NCBI RefSeq assembly: GCF_025854335.1
Contig: NZ_CP107716.1
Coordinates: 186,001-250,000 of the forward strand
Length of the DNA stretch: 64,000 nucleotides
Origin: Pelagibacterium flavum
GTDB lineage: Bacteria; Pseudomonadota; Alphaproteobacteria; Rhizobiales; Devosiaceae
Direction: 5' to 3'
Both the position numbers and the translations under genes were made by a program. Below, one piece after another: positions 8,875-18,232 of the stretch. The notes under the pieces are model-generated. The model did no database searches, was not told the DNA's origin, and saw only the letters and a program-made list of their open reading frames with translations. The first letter of the stretch is position 1. Each line of letters begins with the position of its first letter.

Positions 8875-11193
8875 ATGCCGAAGGGCCACAGACATCTGCC
8901 CACGCTCGACTATGTCTCGATTGTGGCTTCGCTCTACAAGGACCGACGCGCCATGCTGGTGGGCATGGCGGCGACGATTGTCGGCGTGCTCATGGCCGCG
9001 ATCAAGACCGACGCGCCTGTGCTTTACGCGGTGGCTTTAGCCTTCGTCCTCTCCACCGCCAAGCGCTATTACAATATGCTTGCGTTCGAAGAGAACCCGC
9101 CGGCACCCGATGATCGGGCCGCCGCCCGGTTCTGGGAGCGCCGGCAGACGATCCAGGGCACGATATCGGCCTCCATCTATGGCATCTGGTGCTTTGTTTC
9201 CTTTGTTGTGGTGGGCGACCCCTTTGCCGAACTTGTCGCCGTTTCGGTGACCATCGCTGCCATGATCGGCATTGTGACGCGCAATTTCGGCGTGGATCGG
9301 ATCGTGACGTTGCAGTCGGTGGCCATTTCCATCCCGCTGGCCCTGGGGCTGGTGCTGGTCGGCGATGGCTATCACATGGCGCTTGCGGCGCTTCTGGTCC
9401 CCCTGATGGTCAGCTTCAGGTTCCTGGCGGCCGATGTGCGCGGCATGCTTTTGTCGCAGGTTCATGAACGCACGGTCGCCTCGAGGCTGGCGCTTCAACT
9501 CGATACGGCGCTCGAAACTATGCAGCACGGGCTGTGCATGCTCGACGAAAACGGAGTGATCGCGCTAGCCAATGACCGTGCGCAGCAAACCTTTGCCGGC
9601 ATTGCCGGAGGCGCGTGGGTGGGTCGTTCGTTCTCCGACCTGCTCGAAGAAGCGATTGGCAAAAGGGCGTTGCCCGAGACGACGGCGGACCGGCTCAACC
9701 GCATGATCATCCAGCAGACGGGCGGCAAGATCGTCATGAAGCTTTCGGGCGATTTTCACTGCGAAGTCACCGTCTCCTCGCGCGAGGACCGTACGGTGCT
9801 GCTTTTTGAAAACGTGACCGCCCGTATCCGGGCTCAGGAGCGCATCAACTTCATGGCGCGCTATGACGGGCTGACCGGCCTGCCCAACCGCGCCTATTTT
9901 ACCGAACAGGTCGAAGCCGATCTGGCCTCCCGCAGGCGGCTGGGACGGCGCGAGCCGGCGCTGCTGGCCATCATCGACCTTGATGATTTCAAGCATGTCA
10001 ACGATACGCTGGGCCATCTTGCCGGCGACAAGGTGCTCACCGAAACGGCGGCACGCATACAGACGATCATGCACCGCAATTCGCGGCTGGCCCGGCTGGG
10101 CGGGGACGAGTTCGTCATCTATCGGGCCCAGGACACTGGCCCTGCGTCGATACAAGCCGAGGCCGAGGCGATCCTTTCGGTGCTGCAGCGGCCCTTCGAG
10201 GTCGGCGGGGAGCAGATCGACCTGAGCGCTTCGATCGGCTTTGTCTCGAGTTCGGACTCCCCGATTGCCCTCGACGATCTGATAACCCGGGCCGATCTTG
10301 CCCTTTATCGCGCAAAAGAGCACGGCAAGGGTCACTATCAGGCCTTTGTAGAGGAAATGGACAGCGCGTTCCGCTATCGCCAGCGTCTCAAATCCGACCT
10401 TGCGATTGCGATCGCGGAGGGGCAACTCCAGCTCGTTTATCAGCCGCTGGTCGAGCTCGGGACACGGCAGGTGGCCGGATGCGAGGCCCTGGCCCGCTGG
10501 ACCCATCCTGAACTGGGGACGATCCCGCCCGATGTGTTCATCGGTCTTGCCGAGGAGACCGGCCTGATTTCATCGATCACCAAATGGGTGCTCAAGACCG
10601 CCACCGCTGAATGCGTCCACTGGCCCGATGCCATTTCCGTCGCCGTCAATGTCTCGGCGCGCGATCTGCGCGGCGAAGATCTGGCGCTGCACGTGGCCGA
10701 AGCGCTCGAGGCCAGCGGGCTGGCGCCCGACAGGCTGGAAATCGAGGTCACCGAGACCGCGTTGATCGAAGACCGGGAAGGGGCTGCCGCAAAGCTCGAG
10801 GTGCTGGCGGCGAAAGGCATCGGTATCGCGCTCGATGATTTCGGCACGGGCTATTCCTCGCTCTCCTATCTGCACGGCATGGCGTTCTCCAAGCTCAAGA
10901 TCGATCGCTCGTTTGTTGCCGGCATCGCCACCAGCGAGCGCTCGCTCAAGCTGATGGCCAATGTGGCGCGGCTGGGCCACGATCTCGATCTGGTGCTGGT
11001 TGCCGAAGGCGTGGAAACCGAGGAACAGCTCGAAATCATCGCAGATCATACCAATATCGACCAGGTTCAGGGCTTCCTGTTCGGCACGCCTCTGCCGGCC
11101 CTTGAAACGCGCGCGTTGATCGCCCGCATGAACCAGACGCGCAGCCGCCCCAAAGCGGTCAAGGGGCGGCGGCCCGCCCTTGTGAGCAAATAG
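8875..11193 (+). CDS. Membrane-anchored GGDEF-EAL cyclic di-GMP protein
   Basis: About 770 residues in three parts: a hydrophobic N-terminal sensor region of five to six transmembrane segments (roughly residues 15-185), a PAS-like segment (LDTALETMQHGLCMLDENG onward), then GGDEF and EAL domains. The diguanylate cyclase signature LARLGGDEFVIY is intact. The residues at the inhibitory site are RNSR rather than RxxD, so product inhibition is probably lost. The EAL domain keeps EALARW, VNVSARDL, DDFGTGYSSL and EGVETEEQ, so phosphodiesterase activity is plausible. The start is uncertain: in-frame ATGs at 8689, 8812 and 8875 all have weak ribosome sites. The next gene is a FeeM-like acyltransferase 85 bp downstream. 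Confidence 0.88.
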   Translation: MPKGHRHLPTLDYVSIVASLYKDRRAMLVGMAATIVGVLMAAIKTDAPVLYAVALAFVLSTAKRYYNMLAFEENPPAPDDRAAARFWERRQTIQGTISASIYGIWCFVSFVVVGDPFAELVAVSVTIAAMIGIVTRNFGVDRIVTLQSVAISIPLALGLVLVGDGYHMALAALLVPLMVSFRFLAADVRGMLLSQVHERTVASRLALQLDTALETMQHGLCMLDENGVIALANDRAQQTFAGIAGGAWVGRSFSDLLEEAIGKRALPETTADRLNRMIIQQTGGKIVMKLSGDFHCEVTVSSREDRTVLLFENVTARIRAQERINFMARYDGLTGLPNRAYFTEQVEADLASRRRLGRREPALLAIIDLDDFKHVNDTLGHLAGDKVLTETAARIQTIMHRNSRLARLGGDEFVIYRAQDTGPASIQAEAEAILSVLQRPFEVGGEQIDLSASIGFVSSSDSPIALDDLITRADLALYRAKEHGKGHYQAFVEEMDSAFRYRQRLKSDLAIAIAEGQLQLVYQPLVELGTRQVAGCEALARWTHPELGTIPPDVFIGLAEETGLISSITKWVLKTATAECVHWPDAISVAVNVSARDLRGEDLALHVAEALEASGLAPDRLEIEVTETALIEDREGAAAKLEVLAAKGIGIALDDFGTGYSSLSYLHGMAFSKLKIDRSFVAGIATSERSLKLMANVARLGHDLDLVLVAEGVETEEQLEIIADHTNIDQVQGFLFGTPLPALETRALIARMNQTRSRPKAVKGRRPALVSK

Positions 11194-11278
11194 CTGCAAA
11201 ACCGACCCGGTTTTGACGGCCAGGGCTTTTCTTTATCGTAAAAATTTTACTAACATTGCCCCATTTCGGGTGGTGCCA

Positions 11279-12043
11279 ATGGATGATGCGCAAATCGTAA
11301 CGCGGTCCAGAACGTCGCGTTTTGCCACGACCCTGATGGATATGCTCGAGCGGGTGGAATATCGCCGCGTCAGGCTCGACGAGCAGTTCGATCCGGTTTA
11401 CCGCCTGCGCTATGAGGCGTATCGCCGGGAAGACGGCATCGGGGTAAACGCCCAGAAGATCGCCCGCGACCATCTCGATTTCACGGCCAACGCCATGTGC
11501 CATGGAGTCTATATCGATGGCGTGCTGGTCTCTTCGATCCGCCTGCATTTCGCAACCGCCCGGCACCGGGAATCGCCTTGCATGCGGATGTATCCCGAGC
11601 TGCTCAACACCATGCTCGACGCCGGGAAAACCTATATCGATCCCTCGCGCTTTGCCGCCGACCGCGAGGCAACGCTGGCCATTCCGGCCCTGCCGTTTCT
11701 CACCCTGAGGATCGCGGCCATGGCATGCGAATATTATGACGCTGACTATTGCCTTTCGGGGGTACGCGACGAGCATGCGGGGTTTTATAAGCGCGTGTTC
11801 GGCTCGCGGGAAATCGCCGGATACAGCCAGTATCCGGGCATGACTTTCCCGGTCAGGCTCTATGCCGCCGAAGTCTCTGACATCCGAAACCGCGTTGCCG
11901 ATCGCTTCCCGTTTTTCATGTCGACGCCCGAGGAGCGCGAAAAAATGTTCGGGCCCGACAGCGATGCCAATTATCTGGGACTGATCCAGCCCACCGCTCG
12001 CCGGGCGGCTCTGGCCGAGGAGCGGTTCGTTCCGGCTGAATAG
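11279..12043 (+). CDS. FeeM-like N-acyl amino acid synthase / GNAT-fold acyltransferase
   Basis: A 254-residue soluble protein that resembles the FeeM-like N-acyltransferases, distant relatives of acyl-homoserine-lactone synthases with a GNAT fold. The N-terminal YRLRYEAYRREDGI matches the start of the fold, VLVSSIRLHF the central strands, and MRMYPELLN followed by YIDPSRFAAD a family-like segment. Known members join a long-chain acyl group to an amino acid; the substrate here cannot be told. The ATG at 11279 follows GGGTGG; an upstream TTG frame adds 22 unlikely residues. Position directly after a c-di-GMP gene suggests a signalling or surface role (inference). Confidence 0.65.
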   Translation: MDDAQIVTRSRTSRFATTLMDMLERVEYRRVRLDEQFDPVYRLRYEAYRREDGIGVNAQKIARDHLDFTANAMCHGVYIDGVLVSSIRLHFATARHRESPCMRMYPELLNTMLDAGKTYIDPSRFAADREATLAIPALPFLTLRIAAMACEYYDADYCLSGVRDEHAGFYKRVFGSREIAGYSQYPGMTFPVRLYAAEVSDIRNRVADRFPFFMSTPEEREKMFGPDSDANYLGLIQPTARRAALAEERFVPAE

Positions 12044-12061
12044 GCCGTACCCGCGAGCCCG

Positions 12062-12346
12062 TTACAGCGGGTCCTGGCGCCGGGCCAGCGTTTCGATATC
12101 GCCCAGCTTGAGATAGTGGAGTTCTCGCACCAGCCGAAGGGTCGGCTTGGCCGCGAAAAGGAGCGAGCCGACCAGAAAGAACCATGTGGCGGCGGTCTGG
12201 GTCGACGCAGAGAAAAACAGCACGCTGCCGATGACGAAACACAGGGCGGCGCCGAAATCGATGGTGGTGTACCAGATTTCATAGAGCGCATAGAGACGAC
12301 GATGCGTCTCGGACCGGTTGCGGGCGTTGGGATCAAACAGAGCCAT
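12062..12346 (-). CDS. YrhK-domain membrane protein
   Basis: A 94-residue protein with two hydrophobic segments, ending with a conserved-looking RLVRELHYLKLGDIETL. This arrangement matches the YrhK-like domain, of unknown function. The ATG at 12346 has GGGAGAC upstream. Its stop faces the FeeM-like gene stop 18 bp away. It lies on the same strand as, and downstream of, the tRNA-Thr gene. Confidence 0.65.
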   Translation of the reverse strand: MALFDPNARNRSETHRRLYALYEIWYTTIDFGAALCFVIGSVLFFSASTQTAATWFFLVGSLLFAAKPTLRLVRELHYLKLGDIETLARRQDPL

Positions 12347-12423
12347 AATCGGTCTCCCATGCGTTTGACGTGTCAAGGCGCAGCCAGCGGAGCGCCGGAT
12401 ATGTTTTCAGGGCACGGAAAAAC

Positions 12424-12499
12424 TGGTGCCGCTTGCGTGACTCGAACACGCGACCTCCGCATTACGAATGCGATGCTCTACCAACTGAGCTAAAGCGGC
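12424..12499 (-). tRNA. tRNA-Thr (anticodon CGT)
   Basis: The minus strand folds into a full cloverleaf of 76 bases including an encoded CCA. The acceptor stem is GCCGCTT paired with AAGCGGC, the D arm is closed by GCTC/GAGC, the anticodon stem is TCGCA/TGCGG with loop TTCGTAA (anticodon CGT, reading ACG), and the T arm is GCGTG/CACGC with TTCGAGT. A run of T follows the 3' end. No integrase lies beside it. Confidence 0.97.
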
Positions 12500-12587
12500 T
12501 TGGCCCAAAGGGGCGAATTGGCGTCTTTTACTTTCGGCGCGCGAAACGCGCAAGGGTTGATGCGTGGGCCAAACCAGCCTTTTTTGC

Positions 12588-13964
12588 CTATGGTTGCGTT
12601 TTGGTTGGCGTTGCTGCGTCCTTGATCGCGGGAAGGGTGGCGGGATCGGGCGTGGTGGCCGAAAGCGTTTTTTGCGGCGTGCGGGTCTGGACCGGCACCT
12701 TCCATTCGAAGGCGTCGAGCCGACCGGTGACGGGGGACGCGGGGGCCCAGTCCTCCGAAGTCACTCCGTCCGCGGTCCAGATGGGATCGGCAGGGGCGTT
12801 GACGGCACGGGACAGCCATTCGCGAGCCTTGCCCTGATCGCCCGATTGGCCTTCCTCGATCTCGGCCATCAAAAGGCACATCTGGCGCGTCGGCTTCTTG
12901 CCCAGAAAGGGGGCCAGCGCGTTGCGGGCCACGCTCCATTCATAGGCGTCGATTGCGGCCCGGGCCAGAACGATGGCCGCCATCGGGTGGCTGTCGGGAG
13001 CTTCGACAAGCGTGCGGATGCGCTTGAGGCGTTCAACGGCCGAGGTGCCGGGTTTGACGTGGGCATAGAGCGTTGCGGCATCGGGATGGAAACCGGCGCG
13101 CCAGGTCCGGCGCAACAGCGCCGACGCCCGTCTCGTGTCGCCGCGGTTGATCAGGATACGGGCCGCGATCAGCGCGGCGGGCACGAAATCGGGGATCGAT
13201 TTGAGCGCCCGGTTGGCGTGTTCGTAGGCGGTATCGGGCTCGGTTTCTTCGATCGCGAGGGCAAGGGCGGTTTCGAGCACGCCCTGACGGCGCTTTTTTG
13301 TCGCCTTCTGGCTTTTGGTCTTGGCCGGCAAGGAGGCGCTCATCTCCAGCGCCTCGGCCCATGCGCCCTTGGTCGCCAGGTCATTGAACACCGCTTCTGA
13401 TGCCCAATCGAGGCTGGGCGAGAGGGAGAGCGCCTTGCGTGCGAAGGTGATCGCCGCGTTCGAGCGGTCCTGGGTCCGCGCCTGTTCGTACAGCCCTGAA
13501 AGTGCAGCCAGCGCCGTGCGCTCGTTTGAAATCAGCGCCCGGTAGTGCTCGCGCGCCGATGAGAGATCACCCAGCGCCAGCTCGGCGCGGGCTTCGAGCA
13601 GTTGGGCTGCGGGGTTTTCAGGCAGCTTGGCGCGGGCGTCGCGGGCCAGCATGCGAGCGCGGGAAAAGTCTCCCGCCTGGAGCGCAATCATCCCGTCCGA
13701 AAGCGCCTCGACCCCCGCCTTTTCCTTGCGCCTGGCATTGGAGCGGGCCAGCGCGGCGGGGGCGCCGATCAGGCGCCGGATAATGGCCCAGGCAAGGATT
13801 GAAGCGACGATGACGCCGATGGCGATGAACAGGGCCAGGCCAAGGCCGGGGCTCATGCGCCAAGTCCCGAAGGCGATTTCGACCGTGCCGGGCAGGGCGA
13901 TCAGCCAGGCCGCACCCAGGGCCACTACGAGGCTCAGGACAAGATAGACGATAAGGCGGATCAT
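12588..13964 (-). CDS. hemY: HemY-family TPR membrane protein (heme biosynthesis cluster)
   Basis: A 458-residue inner-membrane protein. Two transmembrane helices fill residues 1-65 (IRLIVYLVLSLVVALG and LGLALFIAIGVIVASI), followed by a long helical, TPR-like cytoplasmic region. This is the HemY_N architecture, not the oxidase also called HemY. Its exact role in heme synthesis is unclear. The C terminus is a Pro/Thr-rich tail. It overlaps the mitofilin-like gene by 4 bases and is the last gene of the hemC-hemD-mitofilin-hemY operon. Confidence 0.88.
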   Translation of the reverse strand: MIRLIVYLVLSLVVALGAAWLIALPGTVEIAFGTWRMSPGLGLALFIAIGVIVASILAWAIIRRLIGAPAALARSNARRKEKAGVEALSDGMIALQAGDFSRARMLARDARAKLPENPAAQLLEARAELALGDLSSAREHYRALISNERTALAALSGLYEQARTQDRSNAAITFARKALSLSPSLDWASEAVFNDLATKGAWAEALEMSASLPAKTKSQKATKKRRQGVLETALALAIEETEPDTAYEHANRALKSIPDFVPAALIAARILINRGDTRRASALLRRTWRAGFHPDAATLYAHVKPGTSAVERLKRIRTLVEAPDSHPMAAIVLARAAIDAYEWSVARNALAPFLGKKPTRQMCLLMAEIEEGQSGDQGKAREWLSRAVNAPADPIWTADGVTSEDWAPASPVTGRLDAFEWKVPVQTRTPQKTLSATTPDPATLPAIKDAATPTKTQP

Positions 13965-15346
13965 TGGCCGGCCTCCGCTGGCGCGATACCGGTCCTGGCC
14001 GCCTCGAGCAACGCGCTGACGGCGATGGCGCGGTCGAGCGCGCGGTCAAAGCCGGGGGCGGCCGATTGCATGGGGTCGGGCAGGGCGGAAAAGGCGGTTC
14101 TCGCCGCTTGGAGATCGCCCGCCGCGAGGGCTGCTTCGGTCCGCCCGACCAGCGCCTGCGGCGTGTCGCCATCGGTGGGCCGCAAGGCAATGGCCGAGGC
14201 AGCCTGATCGAGAAGCGTCTGCGCCCAACCCGCCTGTTCATCGCGGGGACGAGCGGCCAGAATTTCGGGGATTGCCGTCCGTAATTGGTCCAAAAGCCCA
14301 CCCGCAGACGGAACACCGGCATTGGCGGCGGTCCGGACCTGTGAGGAAATTTCAAGATCGGGCAACAGCGTTTCAACGCTGGCCAGTTGTGCGGCAAAGG
14401 GCTGGCCTGAAGCGATGGCGGCTTCGAGCGCGCCCAGCGCAGCGGGAAGCTGGGTGGCCCGATCGCGCTCGGCGGCAACGGCCTCGAAATCGGACTGGCT
14501 GGCAATGCGCGCGTCGAGATCGTCGAGCCGTGTTTGCGCCGCTTCGATCACCGGTTGAATGTCGGCTAGTTGCGGTTCAACCGCATCAAGCCGCCCGGCC
14601 AGATCGTCAATCCGGGTGGAAAGCTCCGACAGCGTGTCGGCAACCTGGGCCACCTCATCGCCCGATGCGCCGGCGGCAAGAGCGTCGATGCGGCTCGAAA
14701 GCTCACCGATCTGCCCGCTCAAGGCGTTAAGATCGGATTGCGCGGCCAGCCCATCGGTCGAAGCGGGTTCGATGGCGGCAATCTCGGTCTCGAGTGCGTT
14801 TATGCGGTCAATGATTTCCTGGCTTTCGGTCTCGCGCGAGGCAATGGCGTTTTCCAGCCGCGTGGCGCGCGCGTCCATCTGCGATAGCGCATCCCCCGGG
14901 CCTTGCTGCTGCGGCCAGAAGCCGAAACTGGCCAATCCATAAGCGAGCGCCAGCCCTATAAGTGCGCCGGCTCCGGCGGTGGCGGCGAGCGGGGCCCAGG
15001 GCAGCGCCGGTTTTGTGGCCCCCGAGGGCTCGGCCCCCGATTGACCGCCAGGTTCGGAGACGGATTTGGGGGCGGATTGTTTTGGCTTGTCGTTAGGCGC
15101 CGAGCTTGCGGCGGAGGATTGGGGCCCAGACTTTGTCGACGGCCCTGTCTTGGGCGGCGCTTCGGCGGCGGCGGGCTTTTGGTCTGTCCCCGCCGCTCCG
15201 GCAGTCTTGCCCTGGGGCGCGGGCTTGTCCTTTTCGGATGCGCGCGCCGTTGCATCGATGATCGGGGGTTTGACCGGACCGGTTTTCTTTTCGGCCATTT
15301 CAGCCTGCCTCTTTGGGTTTGGGTCGGGCGGGTTGGTTTTCGTCAT
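13961..15346 (-). CDS. Mitofilin (Mic60)-like inner-membrane protein
   Basis: A 461-residue protein in three parts. Residues 1-105 are a Lys/Pro/Ala-rich, probably disordered cytoplasmic segment. One transmembrane helix follows (LAATAGAGALIGLALAYGLA). The rest is a long heptad-like coiled coil rich in Ala, Asp, Leu and Glu, with a helical C-terminal domain. This matches alphaproteobacterial Mic60 homologues (COG4223), which shape intracytoplasmic or envelope membranes. The location between hemD and hemY is the conserved one. Two starts are possible, the ATG at 15346 (6 bases after the hemD stop) or an in-frame ATG at 15298. Confidence 0.87.
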   Translation of the reverse strand: MTKTNPPDPNPKRQAEMAEKKTGPVKPPIIDATARASEKDKPAPQGKTAGAAGTDQKPAAAEAPPKTGPSTKSGPQSSAASSAPNDKPKQSAPKSVSEPGGQSGAEPSGATKPALPWAPLAATAGAGALIGLALAYGLASFGFWPQQQGPGDALSQMDARATRLENAIASRETESQEIIDRINALETEIAAIEPASTDGLAAQSDLNALSGQIGELSSRIDALAAGASGDEVAQVADTLSELSTRIDDLAGRLDAVEPQLADIQPVIEAAQTRLDDLDARIASQSDFEAVAAERDRATQLPAALGALEAAIASGQPFAAQLASVETLLPDLEISSQVRTAANAGVPSAGGLLDQLRTAIPEILAARPRDEQAGWAQTLLDQAASAIALRPTDGDTPQALVGRTEAALAAGDLQAARTAFSALPDPMQSAAPGFDRALDRAIAVSALLEAARTGIAPAEAGQ

Positions 15347-15352
15347 GGCCCA

Positions 15353-16096
15353 TCATGGACTGATTTGATCGCGGGCAAAAGCCAGCGCCAGCGTCATCAT
15401 CGCTTCGTGCGAGGGGTAATCGGCCAGCCCGATGCGCAGGAAATGGTTTTCGATCAATGGTTGCGCGACGTTTTCCGAAAGGCAAAGGCAATAAAGACTG
15501 CGCCTGAGCGCCTGATAATCGCGGGAGGCGATCAGTCCGGCAAAAATCGCCGCCGTGCGGCGCGAATAAAATACCGCACCATCGATTTTCCCGGTTGCCA
15601 GACGCTCGGCCAGACCCGGCGGCAGCATGGTGGCCGCGTGCATTTCGTAGAGTACGCGCATGTCGACCGTGATCCCGGCTTCGGCCAGCAGGCCGGCCAG
15701 ATCGCCCGATTGATGGTGCGCGGCGGGATAGAAAATCTTGCCTGCCGGGCGGTCGGCGATGATGGCGCGGGAAAGATCGGCAAGCGTGCCCTCGGCGGCC
15801 GAGACATTTTCAAACCCGGCGGCCCGCGCCTCGCTGGCCGTGTGCTCGCCCACGGCATAGACCCTGAGCGTTGAAAACGCCTCGCCCTGCGGGTGGGCGG
15901 CCAGTGCCCGCACCCCATTGGCCGATGTGAGCGCGACGGCGGCAAACCCTGATGCATCGGGCAATGGAATGCCGGTGAAGCGCTCCTCGAGCATGGGCGC
16001 GACGATCGGGTCCAGCCCCAGCGCGGCAAGCCCGGCGGCTGTCCGCTCGGCGTCGGCCCTTGGCCTCGTGACGAGAACGCTGCGCCGATCAGCCAT
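15353..16096 (-). CDS. hemD: Uroporphyrinogen-III synthase
   Basis: A 247-residue enzyme that cyclises and inverts ring D of hydroxymethylbilane to make uroporphyrinogen III. HemD sequences are poorly conserved. The call rests on the N-terminal SVLVTRPRADAERTAAGLAA, the AVALTSANGVRAL and YAVGEHTASEARAAGF segments, the C-terminal VFYSRRTA, and position directly after hemC. The ATG at 16096 lies 8 bases inside hemC, suggesting coupled translation. A longer frame within hemC is an antiparallel-free continuation and is not used. Confidence 0.92.
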   Translation of the reverse strand: MADRRSVLVTRPRADAERTAAGLAALGLDPIVAPMLEERFTGIPLPDASGFAAVALTSANGVRALAAHPQGEAFSTLRVYAVGEHTASEARAAGFENVSAAEGTLADLSRAIIADRPAGKIFYPAAHHQSGDLAGLLAEAGITVDMRVLYEMHAATMLPPGLAERLATGKIDGAVFYSRRTAAIFAGLIASRDYQALRRSLYCLCLSENVAQPLIENHFLRIGLADYPSHEAMMTLALAFARDQISP

Positions 16097-17045
16097 ATTG
16101 GCCCTGCTTGAGCCGTTCGATGAAATCGGGTCCGGCATCGGCGAGCAGTTTTTCGCCCAGCCTGGTCCCCAGGTCGTGCCCCTGATCGGCGTCTCCGGCA
16201 ATTTCGTCCTCATAGACTTCCGACCCGTCGGGGGAAAGGATCTGCCCGAACAGGGTCAGCCTCTCCCCATCGAGTGTCGTCAACGCGGCAATGGGGGTGC
16301 GGCATGAACCGTCGAGCACTTTCAAGAACGCCCGCTCGGCCTCGACCCGCTTGCGGGTGTCGGCATCGTCGAGCACTTCGACCAGCCGGTTGGCGGCGCC
16401 ATCGTCGGCGCGGGTTTCAATAACGATTGCCCCCTGGGCCGGGGCGGGCGGGAAGTGCGCGACATCGAGCGTATGGGTCACCCGATGCGCCTCGCCCAGC
16501 CGGTTGAGCCCGGCCAGCGCCAGAAGCGTTGCGTCGGCCACCCCGTCGGCGAGTTTTTTAAGTCGCGTCTGCACGTTGCCGCGAAATTCCACTGTGCGGA
16601 AATCGGGCCGGAAGCGCTTCATTTGCGCCCGACGGCGCAGGGAGGATGAGCCGATTACCGCGCCCTCGGGCAGATGGTCGGGGCTCCTGGCAATCAGCGA
16701 GAGGAAGGCATCGCGCACGTCCTCGCGCGGCAGAAAGGCCGGCAGGGCAAAAAGGGGATCGATTTCGGTCGCCACATCCTTTGCCGAATGGACGGCGATA
16801 TCGATCTCGCCATCGGCGAGGGCCTTTTCGATCTCCTTTGTGAACAGCCCCTTGCCACCGACTTCAGAGAGCGGGCGGTCCAAAATGATGTCGCCGCTGG
16901 TCTTTATGATCTTTATCGCGATGGCGTCGGTCTCCAGCCCGTTGATGGCAACCAGCCGGTCGCGGACCTCCTCGGCCTGCTTGAGGGCAAGGGGCGAGCC
17001 GCGGGTGCCGATGGTGAAAACGGGGGTGGACGTCAAAGATTGCAA
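16089..17045 (-). CDS. hemC: Hydroxymethylbilane synthase (porphobilinogen deaminase)
   Basis: A 318-residue enzyme joining four porphobilinogen molecules into hydroxymethylbilane. Family motifs are in order: IGTRGSPLALKQAEEV at the N terminus, HSAKDVATEI near residue 85, SSLRRRAQMKRFRPD near 135 and the cofactor-binding cysteine in LDGSCRTPIA near 248, which carries the dipyrromethane. It heads the minus-strand heme operon and is divergent from tsaD across 125 bp. Confidence 0.97.
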   Translation of the reverse strand: MQSLTSTPVFTIGTRGSPLALKQAEEVRDRLVAINGLETDAIAIKIIKTSGDIILDRPLSEVGGKGLFTKEIEKALADGEIDIAVHSAKDVATEIDPLFALPAFLPREDVRDAFLSLIARSPDHLPEGAVIGSSSLRRRAQMKRFRPDFRTVEFRGNVQTRLKKLADGVADATLLALAGLNRLGEAHRVTHTLDVAHFPPAPAQGAIVIETRADDGAANRLVEVLDDADTRKRVEAERAFLKVLDGSCRTPIAALTTLDGERLTLFGQILSPDGSEVYEDEIAGDADQGHDLGTRLGEKLLADAGPDFIERLKQGQYG

Positions 17046-17170
17046 TATGGCCTCGCAGGTGTCACAGATGTGCGCGTTTTGCAGAACAGCAATTCTAACG
17101 CGGAGAAAGCGGGTTGCGATCCGCTTTTGCCATCAGACCACACGTTTTTGCCAGAGACCAGATCGCCGCA

Positions 17171-18232
17171 ATGGATCGCGAGACTTTAGTTTTGGGGATC
17201 GAGACCAGTTGCGATGAAACCGCAGCGGCGCTGGTGCGCCGCTATCCCGACGGGCGTGGCGAGATCGTATCCAATATCGTGCGCAGCCAGATCGATGAGC
17301 ACAGGGCCTTCGGCGGCGTGGTGCCCGAGCTGGCGGCCCGCGCCCATGTTGTTCACCTCGATGCGATCGTCTCCCGCGCGCTCGGTGGGGCGGAAACCGA
17401 GCTCTCGAAAGTCGATGTCATCGCTGCAACCGCCGGGCCAGGGCTGATCGGCGGGGTGCTCGTGGGGCTTACGACCGGCAAGGCGCTGGCCGCCGCAACG
17501 GGCAAGCCCTTGGTTGCCGTCAACCACCTCGAGGGCCATGCGCTCACCGCCCGGCTCACCGACGGAGTTCAATTTCCCTATCTGATGCTTCTGGTTTCGG
17601 GCGGGCATTCCCAGATCGTTCTGGTCAAGGGCGTCGGCGATTACGAGCGCTGGGGCTCGACCATTGATGACGCGTTGGGCGAAGCCTTCGACAAGGCGGC
17701 AAAACTTCTGGGTCTGGGCTATCCCGGCGGCCCGGAGGTCGAAAAGGCAGCGCAGCAGGGCGATGCCAAACGGTTTAACCTGCCGCGCCCCTTGCTGAGA
17801 GAAAAGCGCCTCGATTTTTCCTTTTCGGGGCTCAAAACGGCCCTGCGGCTGGCCGCCGAATCGGTGGCGCCGGTGACTGACACCGACATCGCCGATCTGT
17901 GCGCCAGCTTTCAGGCTGCCGTCACGGACATTGTTGCCGTCCGGTCCAGACAGGCGCTCGAACGCTTCGCCGCCGCATACCCTGATGCCGCTCCCACCTA
18001 TGTGGTGGCGGGCGGGGTTGCCGCCAACAGGGCCATCGGCGGCGCGCTCAGAGAAATTGCGGCCCAGACCGGCGCGCATCTGGTCGTCCCGCCGGCCGCT
18101 CTCTGCACCGACAATGGTGCGATGATCGCCTGGGCGGGGGCCGAACGGTTCGCACTGGGGCTCACCGACGGGTTCGACGTCGCGGCCCGCCCGCGCTGGC
18201 CCCTCGAGGAATTGAGGTGGGGTGCGGCGTGA
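17171..18232 (+). CDS. tsaD: tRNA N6-adenosine threonylcarbamoyltransferase
   Basis: A 353-residue protein that transfers the threonylcarbamoyl group to A37 of ANN-reading tRNAs, together with TsaB, TsaE and TsaC. It begins with [16 protein letters not shown], has the metal-binding histidines in [12 protein letters not shown], and the ASKHA-fold signatures [13 protein letters not shown] and [16 protein letters not shown] [13 protein letters not shown] use the ATG at 17171 because the family starts a few residues before GIETSCDE. The longer frame from a TTG at 17114 would add an atypical extension. Its last bases overlap gpsA. Confidence 0.96.
   Translation: MDRETLVLGIETSCDETAAALVRRYPDGRGEIVSNIVRSQIDEHRAFGGVVPELAARAHVVHLDAIVSRALGGAETELSKVDVIAATAGPGLIGGVLVGLTTGKALAAATGKPLVAVNHLEGHALTARLTDGVQFPYLMLLVSGGHSQIVLVKGVGDYERWGSTIDDALGEAFDKAAKLLGLGYPGGPEVEKAAQQGDAKRFNLPRPLLREKRLDFSFSGLKTALRLAAESVAPVTDTDIADLCASFQAAVTDIVAVRSRQALERFAAAYPDAAPTYVVAGGVAANRAIGGALREIAAQTGAHLVVPPAALCTDNGAMIAWAGAERFALGLTDGFDVAARPRWPLEELRWGAA

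Noticed and set aside
12424..12499. tRNA-Thr as an integration site for a mobile element
   Set aside because: No integrase, no direct repeat of the tRNA 3' end and only housekeeping genes flank it. The tyrosine recombinase at 59464 is the chromosomal XerC.
12588..13964. Protoporphyrinogen oxidase HemY
   Set aside because: There is no flavin-binding motif; the two-helix plus TPR layout fits the other HemY family.
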